Assembly: GCF_000317105.1 (NCBI RefSeq)
Contig: NC_019693.1
Coordinates: 6,449,227 to 6,513,226 of the forward strand
Length of the DNA stretch: 64,000 nt
Reading direction: 5' to 3'
From: Oscillatoria acuminata PCC 6304
GTDB lineage: Bacteria; Cyanobacteriota; Cyanobacteriia; Cyanobacteriales; Laspinemataceae
This document shows positions 6,776 through 15,564 of the stretch, piece by piece. The notes under the pieces were generated by a model. It was not told where the DNA came from. It searched no databases and saw only the letters and a list, made by a program, of their open reading frames with translations. Position 1 is the stretch's first letter; each line of letters starts with the position of its first letter. The position numbers were made by a program, and so were the translations under genes.

Positions 6776-9355
6776 TTAATTCAAATTTAAGGGATCGACA
6801 TCGATCGCCAAACTAATCTCTCGGGGACAGCGCGATCGCAACTCCTCCAACATCGGCAACTCCACCTGGACATTAGGCGGGAATTTCAGTAAGATTTGCC
6901 ACCGATAGCGATCGGCAACCCGTAAAATCGGTGCCGGTGCCGGTCCCAGTAAATCATATCCTCGGGTGAGATAGGCATCCGGTCCCCCCAGGACCTGCGC
7001 TAAATCCACTGCTGTATCCTCCACTGTCCAATCATCCCTCCCCGAAATTCTTAACAAAATCAACCGTCCATAAGGGGGATAACTCAACGCCTCTCGCTGT
7101 TCCAACTCCTGTTGGATAAAACTGTTATACTCCTGATTTCGCACCGCCTGAATCACCGGATGTTCCGGGGAATAGGTTTGTAAAATCGCCCGTCCCGGTT
7201 CATCCCCTCGACCCGCCCGTCCCGCCACCTGGGTTAACATTTGAAATGCGCGTTCCGATGCTCTAAAATCGGCTAAATTTAATAACCCATCCGCTGCCAC
7301 CACTCCAACTAACGTGACTTGTGGTAAATCCAACCCTTTCGTCAGCATTTGGGTTCCCAGCAAAATATCTGCTTCCCCCGAGGCAAACTGAGATAATAAT
7401 ATCCGATGTGCGTCTTTCGTGCGAGTGGTATCACTATCAAAGCGGATCACGCGCAACTCGGGAAACTCCCTCGCCAATTCCTGCATCACCCGCTGAGTGC
7501 CACTGCCGAAGCGCCGAAAATAGGGAGAGTCGCATTCGGGACAGCGTTCTGGGGGATGACTGGTATAACTGCAATAATGACAGCGCAGAAATTCGGTGCC
7601 GCCTTCTTGAAATTGATGATAGGACAGGGAAACATCGCAATGGGGACATTCCATGACATACCCGCAACTGCGACAAGAAACAAAGGTACTATGTCCCCGG
7701 CGATGGATAAATAATATCCCTTGTCGTCCGGTTTCTCGGAGGGTACTTAATTCTTGTTGCAGGGATTCGCTAAAGAGGGAACGGTTCCCTTTGCGTAATT
7801 CCTGGCGCATATCCACGACTTCCACCGGCGGCATGGGTCGAGATTCGATGCGTTCGGGTAAGCGCAGATAATGAGTGCGATCGCCCTCGGTGGGATTAAC
7901 CGCAATCTCTACCCAAGTTTCCAAAGAAGGGGTGGCAGAACCGAGAATTAGGGGACAATTGGATAATTCCGCCCGCCATTGGGCGACAGTTCGGGCATGA
8001 TAGGTGGGCGCAGGGTGGTCTTGTTTGTAACTGTCGTCGTATTCTTCATCGAGGATAATTAGGCCCAGGTTGGGTAAGGGGGCGAAAATGGCCGATCGCG
8101 TTCCGATCGCAATTTGGGGGGTATCTGTGAGCATTTGTCGCCAAGTGTCGTACCGTTCACCGTGGGATAGGGCACTGTGATAAACTACCACTTTATTCCC
8201 AAATCTCGCAACGAAGCGATCGCACAGTTGAGGGGTCAATCCAATTTCCGGGACCAGCACAATCGCCGATTTTCCTTGTGCTAATATCGGGGCGATCGCC
8301 TGTAAATACACCTCAGTTTTTCCCGAACCTGTCACCCCATGCAGCAATACTCGGGCATATCCATCGATCTGATTAATCGCATCTAATGCCTGTTGCTGAT
8401 AGGAATTCAAAACTTTAGGCGCATCAGCAGTTTGGTTGGGTTGGGTTGGCGATCGCAATGCTTCGCGATCGTAGATTTCCACGCACCCTTTTTCCACCAA
8501 CTTTTTCACCACCCCCGAACTCGTCTGACAGATTTTCAGCAACTCCGCCATCCACAGTTCCCCACCCCGACGCTTGAGCACTTGCAGCACTTCTCGCTGA
8601 CGCTTGGTCAAATCTGGAGGAAAAGAACTCGCAATCAAGGTAACCGCTTGTTGCAATTTCGGCGCAGGGCGACTGCCTGCCTCATAGTAACTTTCCACCC
8701 ACCCGCGTTTTTTTAACTCTTTTAATCCCGAATTTGCTCCCGGTTTAACTTTATTGCGAATATATTGTAAGGTATAATTTCCCGTTCCTGAAGATTGCAA
8801 CAATTCCAGTATTTTTTGGGCGGCAATGGTTTTTAGAAACTCTTTTCCACCGGGTGGAACTTGCCCTGTGAGGCGGATTCGGTGTTGCGATCGGGCAAAT
8901 AATCCCGGAGGCATCGCGGCGCGAATCACTCGCACTAAGGGAGTATAATAGTAATCTGCCACCCGTTCCAGCAGTTGCCAATAGTTTCGGGCAAAAAACC
9001 CAGAAGCTACCACCTCTTCAATCTCTTTAATCTGATCGAGGGATAAATGTGCGGCTAATTGATCCGTAAACCGGATGGCGATCGCCCCTAACTGTTGCGA
9101 TCCAAAGGGCACACTGAGAATATCCCCCGGTTGTACCGTTAACTCCGGGGGTACTCGATAAGTAAATAATTTTAGGGGTTCTTCATCCAGAGGCGTCTCC
9201 GAAGCGGGAGAGTCCACCAACACCTCAATCCAAGGCCCTTGTGATTCCGGGTTAGTCCCTGGTGTCTCCCCGATCGCATCATAACCGCCCCCCGGTTCCG
9301 CAACCAGGCGGGCGATCAAAGATAAATCTTCCCAGGGGATATCGTATTGCATCAT
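6776..9355 (-). CDS. priA: Primosomal protein N' (replication restart helicase PriA)
   Basis: PriA reloads the replisome at stalled forks. The 859-aa frame shows an N-terminal 3'-DNA-binding domain and a Walker A at residues 340-347 (GVTGSGKT). The helicase motifs LILGSATPSLETW and TQMLTKGLDLPQVTLVG follow. The zinc-binding insert has paired cysteines: CRSCGYVMECPHC, LRCHYCSY, ERCPECDS. Motif II reads DEEYDDSYKQ, where PriA proteins usually have DEEH; the change of His to Tyr is unusual. All else looks intact. It is transcribed from ATG 9355 (a second ATG at 9352). It converges with the upstream secreted-protein gene and diverges from the GUN4-like gene. Confidence 0.96.
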   Translation of the reverse strand: MMQYDIPWEDLSLIARLVAEPGGGYDAIGETPGTNPESQGPWIEVLVDSPASETPLDEEPLKLFTYRVPPELTVQPGDILSVPFGSQQLGAIAIRFTDQLAAHLSLDQIKEIEEVVASGFFARNYWQLLERVADYYYTPLVRVIRAAMPPGLFARSQHRIRLTGQVPPGGKEFLKTIAAQKILELLQSSGTGNYTLQYIRNKVKPGANSGLKELKKRGWVESYYEAGSRPAPKLQQAVTLIASSFPPDLTKRQREVLQVLKRRGGELWMAELLKICQTSSGVVKKLVEKGCVEIYDREALRSPTQPNQTADAPKVLNSYQQQALDAINQIDGYARVLLHGVTGSGKTEVYLQAIAPILAQGKSAIVLVPEIGLTPQLCDRFVARFGNKVVVYHSALSHGERYDTWRQMLTDTPQIAIGTRSAIFAPLPNLGLIILDEEYDDSYKQDHPAPTYHARTVAQWRAELSNCPLILGSATPSLETWVEIAVNPTEGDRTHYLRLPERIESRPMPPVEVVDMRQELRKGNRSLFSESLQQELSTLRETGRQGILFIHRRGHSTFVSCRSCGYVMECPHCDVSLSYHQFQEGGTEFLRCHYCSYTSHPPERCPECDSPYFRRFGSGTQRVMQELAREFPELRVIRFDSDTTRTKDAHRILLSQFASGEADILLGTQMLTKGLDLPQVTLVGVVAADGLLNLADFRASERAFQMLTQVAGRAGRGDEPGRAILQTYSPEHPVIQAVRNQEYNSFIQQELEQREALSYPPYGRLILLRISGRDDWTVEDTAVDLAQVLGGPDAYLTRGYDLLGPAPAPILRVADRYRWQILLKFPPNVQVELPMLEELRSRCPREISLAIDVDPLNLN

Positions 9356-9551
9356 TGACTCACACCAGTTATGCTACCCAATTGTAGCGGGTCTTGATCC
9401 AGAAACCCAGCGGTTTTGTTAAATTGTAGGATAATAAATACTCCGAGGTCTATTGCCAAGTTGTAGTTTCAATCATGAATCAACCCGTCCCCTGCCGTTT
9501 CTCTCCTCAAATCCGCTGCTGTCAATTGCATCTCCTCATTGCCGGATAACA

Positions 9552-10067
9552 ATGCCAGATTCTCTAATTATTGGGACGGTGAATTATACGCAACTGCGGG
9601 AATTTTTAAGCGCGGGGGAATGGGAACGTGGCGATCGCGAAACCGGGCGCATTCTGTTAGAAATTGCCCAAACCTTGCGCGGGGCCCAGAACCTTTCCAA
9701 AACAGAGACTCAATGGCTAACCCGTCTGGATTATCTCACAGAAGACGATAGTTTAAACATTCCCTGTGCCGACTTGTGCCTGATGAATCGCCTCTGGATG
9801 GACTCTAGCGAGGGTCACTTTGGATTCACAATTCAGTCCCAAATTTGGCAGCAACAGCAGCAGGATTATGCTGAATTTGCCCAAACTGTGGGATGGGCAG
9901 TCTCAGGGGGGATAGAATGGCGCAATTATGCTGACCTCATCTTTGATTTAAGCGCACCGGCAGGACATTTACCAGCAAAACCATTCTACACCGAGGAGGG
10001 CTTAGGGGTCGGATGGGCAGGAAATTTGGCATCTCGCCTGGAAGACTGTCAAGGGCCCGATTGTTGA
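9552..10067 (+). CDS. GUN4 domain protein
   Basis: 171 aa from ATG 9552; an upstream in-frame TTG at 9453 would add 33 residues without family character. The GUN4 core is visible: YTQLREFLSAGEWERGDRET, then IPCADLCLMNRLWMDSSEG, then HFGFTIQSQIW. GUN4 domains bind porphyrins such as protoporphyrin IX and its magnesium form, and canonical Gun4 stimulates magnesium chelatase. Cyanobacteria carry several GUN4-domain paralogues, so this may be a paralogue rather than the chelatase partner. It has a standalone arrangement, with no kinase domain attached. It diverges from priA with about 196 bp between the starts. Confidence 0.8.
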   Translation: MPDSLIIGTVNYTQLREFLSAGEWERGDRETGRILLEIAQTLRGAQNLSKTETQWLTRLDYLTEDDSLNIPCADLCLMNRLWMDSSEGHFGFTIQSQIWQQQQQDYAEFAQTVGWAVSGGIEWRNYADLIFDLSAPAGHLPAKPFYTEEGLGVGWAGNLASRLEDCQGPDC

Positions 10068-10075
10068 ACCCCATA

Positions 10076-10172
10076 ACTTACGCAGATTTTGAGAATTCAC
10101 CCTCTACCTCAATGTAGAGGCGATTCGCTTGGATGCCTCTACATTGAGGGTTGAATTTTAAAAAGTAAGTCT
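10076..10172 (+). repeat. Small palindromic element, copy 1 of the ACTTACGC family
   Basis: Starts ACTTACGCAGATTTTGAGAA and ends AAAAAGTAAGTCTGG, with an inner hairpin built on CCTCTACCTCAATGTAGAGG and GCCTCTACATTGAGG. The same layout and orientation recurs at 12325-12425. The left boundary lies just after the GUN4-like gene stop. The right terminal repeat is more degraded than in copy 2. Confidence 0.65.
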
Positions 10173-10200
10173 GGAGCCTGTTTCCCTAAAGGATATAATA

Positions 10201-10713
10201 ATGCCACAATACTCTCTAGGGATTATGTCCGAAACCTGCTCAGAAATCCGAATTCGTGCTGCCACTGCCGATGATGTGGCGGTAATTTTTGAGTTAATTT
10301 CCGCCCTCGCTGCCTATGAGAAGCTATCCGATGCGGTTACCGGCAGTCCCCAGGCACTGCATGACCATTTGTTTGGCGATCGCCCCTACGCCGAAGCATT
10401 GATTGCAGAATACTCGGGCACTGTTGTGGGATTTGCCCTGTTTTTCTATAATTATTCTACATTTCTAACCCAGCCCGGGCTATATTTAGAAGACCTGTTT
10501 GTACTGCCTGACTATCGTGGCAAAGGGATTGGCAAATCCTTGATTGAAGAACTGGCAAAATTGGCAGTTGAACAGGGTTGTGGACGGATGGAATGGTCGG
10601 TATTGGATTGGAATGAACCAGCGATCGCCTTCTATCGTCGCCTAGGGGCGGAAATTCTCCCTGACTGGCGTATCTGTCGTCTCAGTGGAGAGGCCCTGGT
10701 CAATAGAGGGTGA
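10201..10713 (+). CDS. GNAT family N-acetyltransferase
   Basis: 170 aa. The acetyl-CoA binding loop is clear (VLPDYRGKGIGKSLIEEL), preceded by the beta-4 strand LYLEDLFV and followed by MEWSVLDWNEPAIAFYRRLG. The pattern resembles the diamine/spermidine acetyltransferase branch of GNAT enzymes, but the substrate cannot be assigned. Start is ATG 10201; an in-frame ATG at 10225 (MSETCSEI) is also plausible. The cREC gene starts 74 bp after the stop on the same strand, so the two may be co-transcribed. The pair is bracketed by two copies of a small palindromic element. Confidence 0.85.
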   Translation: MPQYSLGIMSETCSEIRIRAATADDVAVIFELISALAAYEKLSDAVTGSPQALHDHLFGDRPYAEALIAEYSGTVVGFALFFYNYSTFLTQPGLYLEDLFVLPDYRGKGIGKSLIEELAKLAVEQGCGRMEWSVLDWNEPAIAFYRRLGAEILPDWRICRLSGEALVNRG

Positions 10714-10786
10714 CGGTCCTGATAGGTTCGACCCTCTCCCAGGGAATACTCCCTATAATGGAAAATCAATTGAGGGGAGGGTTGGG

Positions 10787-12223
10787 ATGAATGAAATTAT
10801 TGCAATTTTAGAAGATGACCCTGGGCGAATCCAGGTAATGGAAAAGCGTCTTAAGGTATCATTTCCTGACTATTCGGCAATTTTTTTTAATAATGCCCCG
10901 GATATTATTGCCTGGTTAAAAGGCCACCTAAATGAGTGCCTTTTGCTCAGTCTCGACCATGATTTGGGTCCAAGTTGGGAACGCAGCGGCCAACTGTTTG
11001 ATCCAGGAATTGGTCGCGATGTTGTGGATTATTTGATCACACAATTGCCGCAATGTCCAGTAATTCTCCATACCTCGAATGGTGATGCCGAAATTGGTAT
11101 GGAAATGGCGCTCAAGAGTGCCAATTGGCACTGTGAAAGAGTCATCCCCTATCACTCCCTAGAGGCAATGGATTCTTGGGATTGGATTGATTCAGATTGG
11201 GCCGATACCCTGAAACAGTTAATTCAATCTAGGGGTAAAAATAGCTCAACTTGTAGTGAGGACCGCATCAAAAAGAAGCCTCATCAACCCGACCCTCAGA
11301 CCGCACCGTCATCGCGGATGATTATTGTTTTAGATGATACCCCAGAAGCCCAAAATTTAATCAGCGATCGCCTCGGTGAAGTCTTTCCCGGTTGGTCCTG
11401 CGGGTTTTTCAAGAATTCTTTAGAATTAATGGCCTGGGTGTCGCGTAATACCCCCCAATTTAACCGTCTGAGTCGAGCCAAAAGTATTGTAATATTAGAG
11501 GATAATAAAAAGCGGATTGACCTCATGCGCCATCACCTGGAACAGATTTTTCCAGACGAATATGTGCTATTTTTTGATAACGCCCCTGAGCTTTTATCTT
11601 GGTTAAAAATTCATTTGGAAAAATGCTTATTAATCAGTTTAGATTATAATTTAGGTCCAAACTGGACCCGGCAAGAACAAGTTTTTGACCCAGGGAATGG
11701 CCGGGAAATAGTGGATTATTTGGCGACCCAACCACCCCGATGTCCGCTCATTTTTCATACCTCCAATAAAGAAGCGGAAATTGGCATGGAAATGGAATTA
11801 ATAGAGACTCAGTGGATTTTTGAGCGAGTGACGGCTTCCCCGGATTTAAAATGGATCGAAAAAACATGGCTGCCTCTGGTTAGTTTACTGCTAAAACCCA
11901 TTGCTCATACTCAACTGAGTGAATCGGATATTCCATCCACTCATGCCCGATGGAAGTTATTTAATCATTTTGCTTTGACCTTCAATGGCTATGAATCCTG
12001 GGAGTCAGTAGAAAAATGTGTAGAAATCGGCGATCGCTGTGCAAAAGATTACCAAAAAAAGCAGATTCTGCCGCAGTCCTTCCAGGAACTTCGCACCGCC
12101 TTATTGATAGCTAGAAACCGCTGGCGACGGTGTAATATGGAACCGGATGATGAAGGCATGAGTTACATTCAGGCGATCGCTCAACGTCTTCGGGATAAAG
12201 TTCGCGCCCAGCATCAGGAGTGA
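10787..12223 (+). CDS. Protein with repeated cyclic-phosphate-processing receiver (cREC) domains
   Basis: 478 aa from ATG 10787 (GGGGAGGG upstream); an earlier in-frame ATG at 10685 would overlap the acetyltransferase. The first domain (about residues 4-125) has ILEDDPGR, LLSLDHDLG and ILHTSN. A third, very similar domain (about 233-350) has ILEDNKKR, LISLDYNLG and FHTSN. Between them (178-225) is a truncated copy (IIVLDDTPEAQNL) that stops before the SLDHDL strand. These motifs match the receiver-like cREC family, proposed to process cyclic phosphates rather than take part in phosphorelay. In the third domain two acidic positions are changed (EDD to EDN, DHD to DYN), so it may be inactive. 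The last 100 residues are helical and unrecognised. The domain call is from recalled motifs. Confidence 0.7.
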   Translation: MNEIIAILEDDPGRIQVMEKRLKVSFPDYSAIFFNNAPDIIAWLKGHLNECLLLSLDHDLGPSWERSGQLFDPGIGRDVVDYLITQLPQCPVILHTSNGDAEIGMEMALKSANWHCERVIPYHSLEAMDSWDWIDSDWADTLKQLIQSRGKNSSTCSEDRIKKKPHQPDPQTAPSSRMIIVLDDTPEAQNLISDRLGEVFPGWSCGFFKNSLELMAWVSRNTPQFNRLSRAKSIVILEDNKKRIDLMRHHLEQIFPDEYVLFFDNAPELLSWLKIHLEKCLLISLDYNLGPNWTRQEQVFDPGNGREIVDYLATQPPRCPLIFHTSNKEAEIGMEMELIETQWIFERVTASPDLKWIEKTWLPLVSLLLKPIAHTQLSESDIPSTHARWKLFNHFALTFNGYESWESVEKCVEIGDRCAKDYQKKQILPQSFQELRTALLIARNRWRRCNMEPDDEGMSYIQAIAQRLRDKVRAQHQE

Positions 12224-12324
12224 GTGGGACGCGAACCGGGAAAGTTGGCCCAGGGACAGGGAATCAACTCCGGGGATTTGCAGCACCGTTGAACCTTGAA
12301 TTACCCAGTTTTGTTATCCCCAGC

Positions 12325-12425
12325 AGGACTTACGCCGATTTTGAGAAGGCTCCCCTAAATGTAGGGGCGATTCCCACAGGATGCCTCTACATTTAGGGTT
12401 TAACTTTAAAGATTGCGTAAGTCCT
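12325..12425 (+). repeat. Small palindromic element, copy 2 of the ACTTACGC family
   Basis: Perfect 11-bp terminal inverted repeats: AGGACTTACGC at the left, GCGTAAGTCCT at the right. Inside is a hairpin between CCCTAAATGTAGGGG and CCTCTACATTTAGGG. Same orientation as copy 1 at 10076-10172. The size and structure are those of a MITE-like element. Confidence 0.7.
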
Positions 12426-12575
12426 AAACCCGTCAAGGGTCCCTAGATGAATCGCTCCTTGATTCTATAAAATTTCTTAAACTGGGGATAGGCGGAAGAC
12501 TGCCAATCGTAAGATTTGATTCACAAAGTAGCCCTACATAGGCTATAGCTCGACAAGAGAAGGTTATAGGGAATT

Positions 12576-14147
12576 ATGGCATCCCCATCTAAAGTAAAAG
12601 CATATCTTGCTCATTGGCTGCAATTAGGTAAAACTGTCTTGATGAGAAACGGAGGGCTAGACCGCAAGCCGAGAGAAACCATTATCGGCGAATCCTACAG
12701 TCCAGAGTTTGAACAATTATGGTTCGAGGTGCAAGCCCCCGAGTCAGGGCCTTGTTATTTAGCCGGAACCGAGGAAACTATCGCTGAACTGATGAGTTCC
12801 GAATGGGAAATTGTGGATTGCTCTCGATGTTCCATGCCTCGCCCTCTAAGAACGAGAGGAATGCCCCCCATGTCCTGTCCTTGTAACGACCTCCCCAACT
12901 GGCCGAATCAGGACATCCCTGCACCGCGATCGCCCGTGAGCAATCGCAACGAACTCCAAACCATTCGCGATCGCCTCAATCACATGGCACTGCGAGCGGA
13001 TTTATATGCCTCCACCATTGGCACCCAACCGGCGGATTATCCCCCCCCGGATCAAGCCCTAGCCTGGTTGCGCCATCAAAACGAGTTAATCTTAAACTCT
13101 GCCGGAGAAGGAATTTGTGGATTGGATGAGCAGATGAAACTCACATTTCTGAATCCGGCTGCCGAGAGAATGTTGGGTTATGGCCCCGCCGAGGCGATCG
13201 GTCATTCGGTCCAACTCCTGCTCAGAATGACCCATCGTCCTAACCCCTCCCATCCTTCAGGGGAATTTCCCATTGGTGAAACCCTCAAACAAGGCAGCAT
13301 CAAATTTATTGCCGATGGCGTCTTTTGGCGGAAAGATGGCACCTGTTTTCCCGTGGAATATATCAGCGCCCCCCTGCGGCAAAAAGGTGAAATTGTTGGG
13401 GTTGTCTTAACCTTCAAAGATATCACTGAGCGGATTGAAATCGAACGGATGAAAGATGAGTTTATCTCCATCGTCAGCCATGAACTTCGCACCCCACTCA
13501 CCTCCATTCGCGGTTCCCTGGGACTCTTAGCCAGTGGAATCCTGGCGAATAAACCAGACAAATCCCAACGAATGCTCTCCATTGCCTTAGAAAATTCAGA
13601 CCGCCTCTTGCGGTTGCTCAATGATATTTTGGATATGGAACGCATGACCTCGGGAAAAGTGGCGATCGTCCAACAGCCTTGTCATGCCGGAGAACTCATG
13701 CAACGAGGGGCAGATTCCATCCAAGCCCTAGCTGAAGAGGCATCCGTTTCAATTGTGGTTGAGCCAGCAAAAGTCGTCCTATGGGCGGATGCCGATCGCC
13801 TGATCCAGGTCTTTACCAATCTCCTCAGCAATGCCATCAAATTTTCCACTCCAGGCTCCACCGTCTGGCTGACAGCATCGGTGCAATCCACCCATATCCA
13901 GTTCCAGGTCAAAGATTGCGGACGCGGCATTCCCCCCGAACGGTTAGAAAAGATTTTTGAGCGATTTCAACAGGTTGATAGTTCCGACTCCCGTGCACAT
14001 GGCGGGACCGGCTTAGGTCTGGCGATTTGTGAAAAAATTGTCCAACAGCATGGAGGGCGGATCTGGGCCGAAAGTACCCTAGGTCAAGGGAGTACATTTT
14101 CATTTACCATCCAGTTGTCTGACCCGACTTTGGAGACTTCAGTCTAA
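12576..14147 (+). CDS. PAS-domain sensor histidine kinase with N-terminal cysteine cluster
   Basis: 523 aa. The N-terminal 120 residues are a domain with four cysteines (82, 85, 101, 103; CSRC and CPC) resembling a zinc ribbon or metal site. A PAS domain follows (about 165-280; ILNSAGEGICGLDEQM). Next is the HisKA phospho-acceptor with His302 (IVSHELRTPLTSIRGS). The ATP-binding domain has NLLSNAIKFS, KDCGRGIPPE and GTGLGLAICEKI. There is no membrane segment, so it is a soluble kinase. It lacks a receiver domain and no response regulator is adjacent. It lies 350 bp downstream of the cREC gene on the same strand, with a repeat element between them. Confidence 0.92.
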   Translation: MASPSKVKAYLAHWLQLGKTVLMRNGGLDRKPRETIIGESYSPEFEQLWFEVQAPESGPCYLAGTEETIAELMSSEWEIVDCSRCSMPRPLRTRGMPPMSCPCNDLPNWPNQDIPAPRSPVSNRNELQTIRDRLNHMALRADLYASTIGTQPADYPPPDQALAWLRHQNELILNSAGEGICGLDEQMKLTFLNPAAERMLGYGPAEAIGHSVQLLLRMTHRPNPSHPSGEFPIGETLKQGSIKFIADGVFWRKDGTCFPVEYISAPLRQKGEIVGVVLTFKDITERIEIERMKDEFISIVSHELRTPLTSIRGSLGLLASGILANKPDKSQRMLSIALENSDRLLRLLNDILDMERMTSGKVAIVQQPCHAGELMQRGADSIQALAEEASVSIVVEPAKVVLWADADRLIQVFTNLLSNAIKFSTPGSTVWLTASVQSTHIQFQVKDCGRGIPPERLEKIFERFQQVDSSDSRAHGGTGLGLAICEKIVQQHGGRIWAESTLGQGSTFSFTIQLSDPTLETSV

Positions 14148-14373
14148 GGCGATCGCCACAAGAAAAAAGCCCCCAAACCTTAGCTCAGTGGCTTGGGTTC
14201 AGGTGCTTTTAGATTAGTTTTGTGTTTGCGTTTGCGTGATTGGCAGTCCAAGCTGCTGGGTCAAACTGACCGATGAATCCCTCTTCAAGTTCCAGAAGGA
14301 CTCCCACGAGCGGAAGTGAAAAAACGATTCTGAAAGAGGGAAACAACCACCAAGGGTCGTCCGGTGAAACCTG

Positions 14374-14499
14374 TTAGGCTTGTTTGTTCAAAAAGTTTTG
14401 GATCTGTGCGATCGCCACCTTACCCACATTGTACAGCGCCCAACTTCCAGCGCCAATGATGGGTAACAGAACAATGAGTATGCGCCAGTCAAAATCCAT
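14374..14499 (-). CDS. psbY: Photosystem II protein PsbY
   Basis: A 41-aa frame on the minus strand, too short for standard ORF cut-offs. It begins MDFDWRILIVLLPIIGAGSW and continues ALYNVGKVAIAQIQ to a short Asn/Lys/Gln tail. One membrane helix with an N-terminal MDxxWR-type start and the ALxNxGxxAxxQ pattern is that of PsbY, a peripheral single-helix subunit of photosystem II near cytochrome b559. Start ATG 14499 is preceded by AAAAGGGGAATTCACT, which contains a plausible ribosome-binding site. It sits alone between the histidine kinase (convergent) and a repeat-rich spacer. Confidence 0.88.
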   Translation of the reverse strand: MDFDWRILIVLLPIIGAGSWALYNVGKVAIAQIQNFLNKQA

Positions 14500-14700
14500 A
14501 GTGAATTCCCCTTTTCTTTAAATTCTTAACTTATTTTCCGAGTTCTACTGACATTTTGCAATCAATTGGCTCACTTGAACAGCCCTTTTGACAAATTCTG
14601 CTCAAATTGCCCCAAGAAACCCTCAGACCCCTTAAAACTCCAGGATGGGCTGGGGTCCATAGCGGTTAGAAACCGGGTTTCTTGACAAAAATGCTGATAA

Positions 14701-14834
14701 TTAGGGAACTCCAAAAAATAAAATCTCCAAAACGTTCGTTGTAGGGGCGCAAGCATTGCGCCCCAGGGGCGCAAGCATTGCGCCCCTACACATACCTTTG
14801 AACGTTTGGATGATTTATATTTTGCAATCCCCTT
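14701..14834 (-). repeat. MITE-like element, family R1, copy A
   Basis: Ends TTAGGGAACTCCAAAAAATA and (reverse complement) TAAGGGGATTGCAAAATATA: imperfect terminal inverted repeats of about 22 bp. The centre is a strong hairpin of two GTAGGGGCGCAAGCATTGCG-type arms. Related copies are at 22073-22243 and 35805-35983; this one lacks the inner segment containing GGGGCTACTCCGTTGATCC. Palindromes AGAAACCGGGTTTCT (14669) and AGAAACCCGGTTTCT (14850) flank it. Confidence 0.75.
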
Positions 14835-14886
14835 AGCAACCCATTCGGCTAGAAACCCGGTTTCTTGTCCTGAACTGTACCCAGTC

Positions 14887-15489
14887 CTAGGAATCCGCCA
14901 CCCTAAAACCGAGATCCGTCCCCTTGCCCGCATGAACCAACGCCAACTGCTCATAGCGCCTTGCGTGTTCAATCAATTCAGTTGCTTCCCCTTCCGACAC
15001 AGTACGCAGGGGTTTAGCCGGAATACCAACCACCAGAGTATAAGGCGGAACATCCTTCGTGACGACGGCCCCAGCCCCGATCGTACTCCCGGTTCCCACT
15101 CGCACCCCATCCATCACCACTGCACCAATCCCCACCAAACAGCCCCGTTCAATATAGGCCCCATGCACCACCGCCCGATGGCCCACGGTCACAAACTCTT
15201 CTAAAATTGTCAGCTTTCCGGGGTCCCCATGTAAAACCGCCCCATCTTGAATATTGCTACTCGCGCCAATGATAATTTTTTCCACATCACCGCGCACCAC
15301 CGCACCGTACCAGATACTCGCCCCAGGACCCACCTCCACCCAGCCCATCACCGTCGCATTCGGAGCAACAAAAGCGGCAGCAGACAGATCCGGCACTGGC
15401 CAATAATTAGAGGAACCCCTGAGAGGTTGATTGAGATTTGTCACAATTGAGCTTGCCTTATTTAAGGAATCGCCATAAATTGTAAGCAA
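14887..15489 (-). CDS. Gamma-carbonic-anhydrase-like hexapeptide-repeat protein
   Basis: 200 aa with a left-handed beta-helix of hexapeptide repeats (e.g. GASIWYGAVVRGDVEKIIIG). Metal-ligand histidines of the gamma class are in place: one in VLHGDPG and two in VGHRAVVHGA. A C-terminal helix (EHARRYEQLA) closes the fold. Such stand-alone proteins may be carbonic anhydrases or relatives without that activity. The usual catalytic glutamates cannot be judged by eye. The frame starts at TTG 15489; a GTG at 15444 preceded by TAAGG is an alternative. It diverges from the next gene. Confidence 0.85.
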   Translation of the reverse strand: MLTIYGDSLNKASSIVTNLNQPLRGSSNYWPVPDLSAAAFVAPNATVMGWVEVGPGASIWYGAVVRGDVEKIIIGASSNIQDGAVLHGDPGKLTILEEFVTVGHRAVVHGAYIERGCLVGIGAVVMDGVRVGTGSTIGAGAVVTKDVPPYTLVVGIPAKPLRTVSEGEATELIEHARRYEQLALVHAGKGTDLGFRVADS

Positions 15490-15564
15490 TACCCAGGTCT
15501 CCCTAGCTATAATAAAGCCAAAATCCCTGGCGCACCTAACCCAAGCAAGTTGGCCCCCAATAGC

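Noticed and set aside
7321-7714. Plus-strand frames of about 100 aa within priA
   Set aside because: They are antisense shadows of the zinc-finger and helicase segments.
10685-10786. Upstream start for the cREC gene
   Set aside because: It overlaps the acetyltransferase and has no family sequence; ATG 10787 has a good upstream signal.
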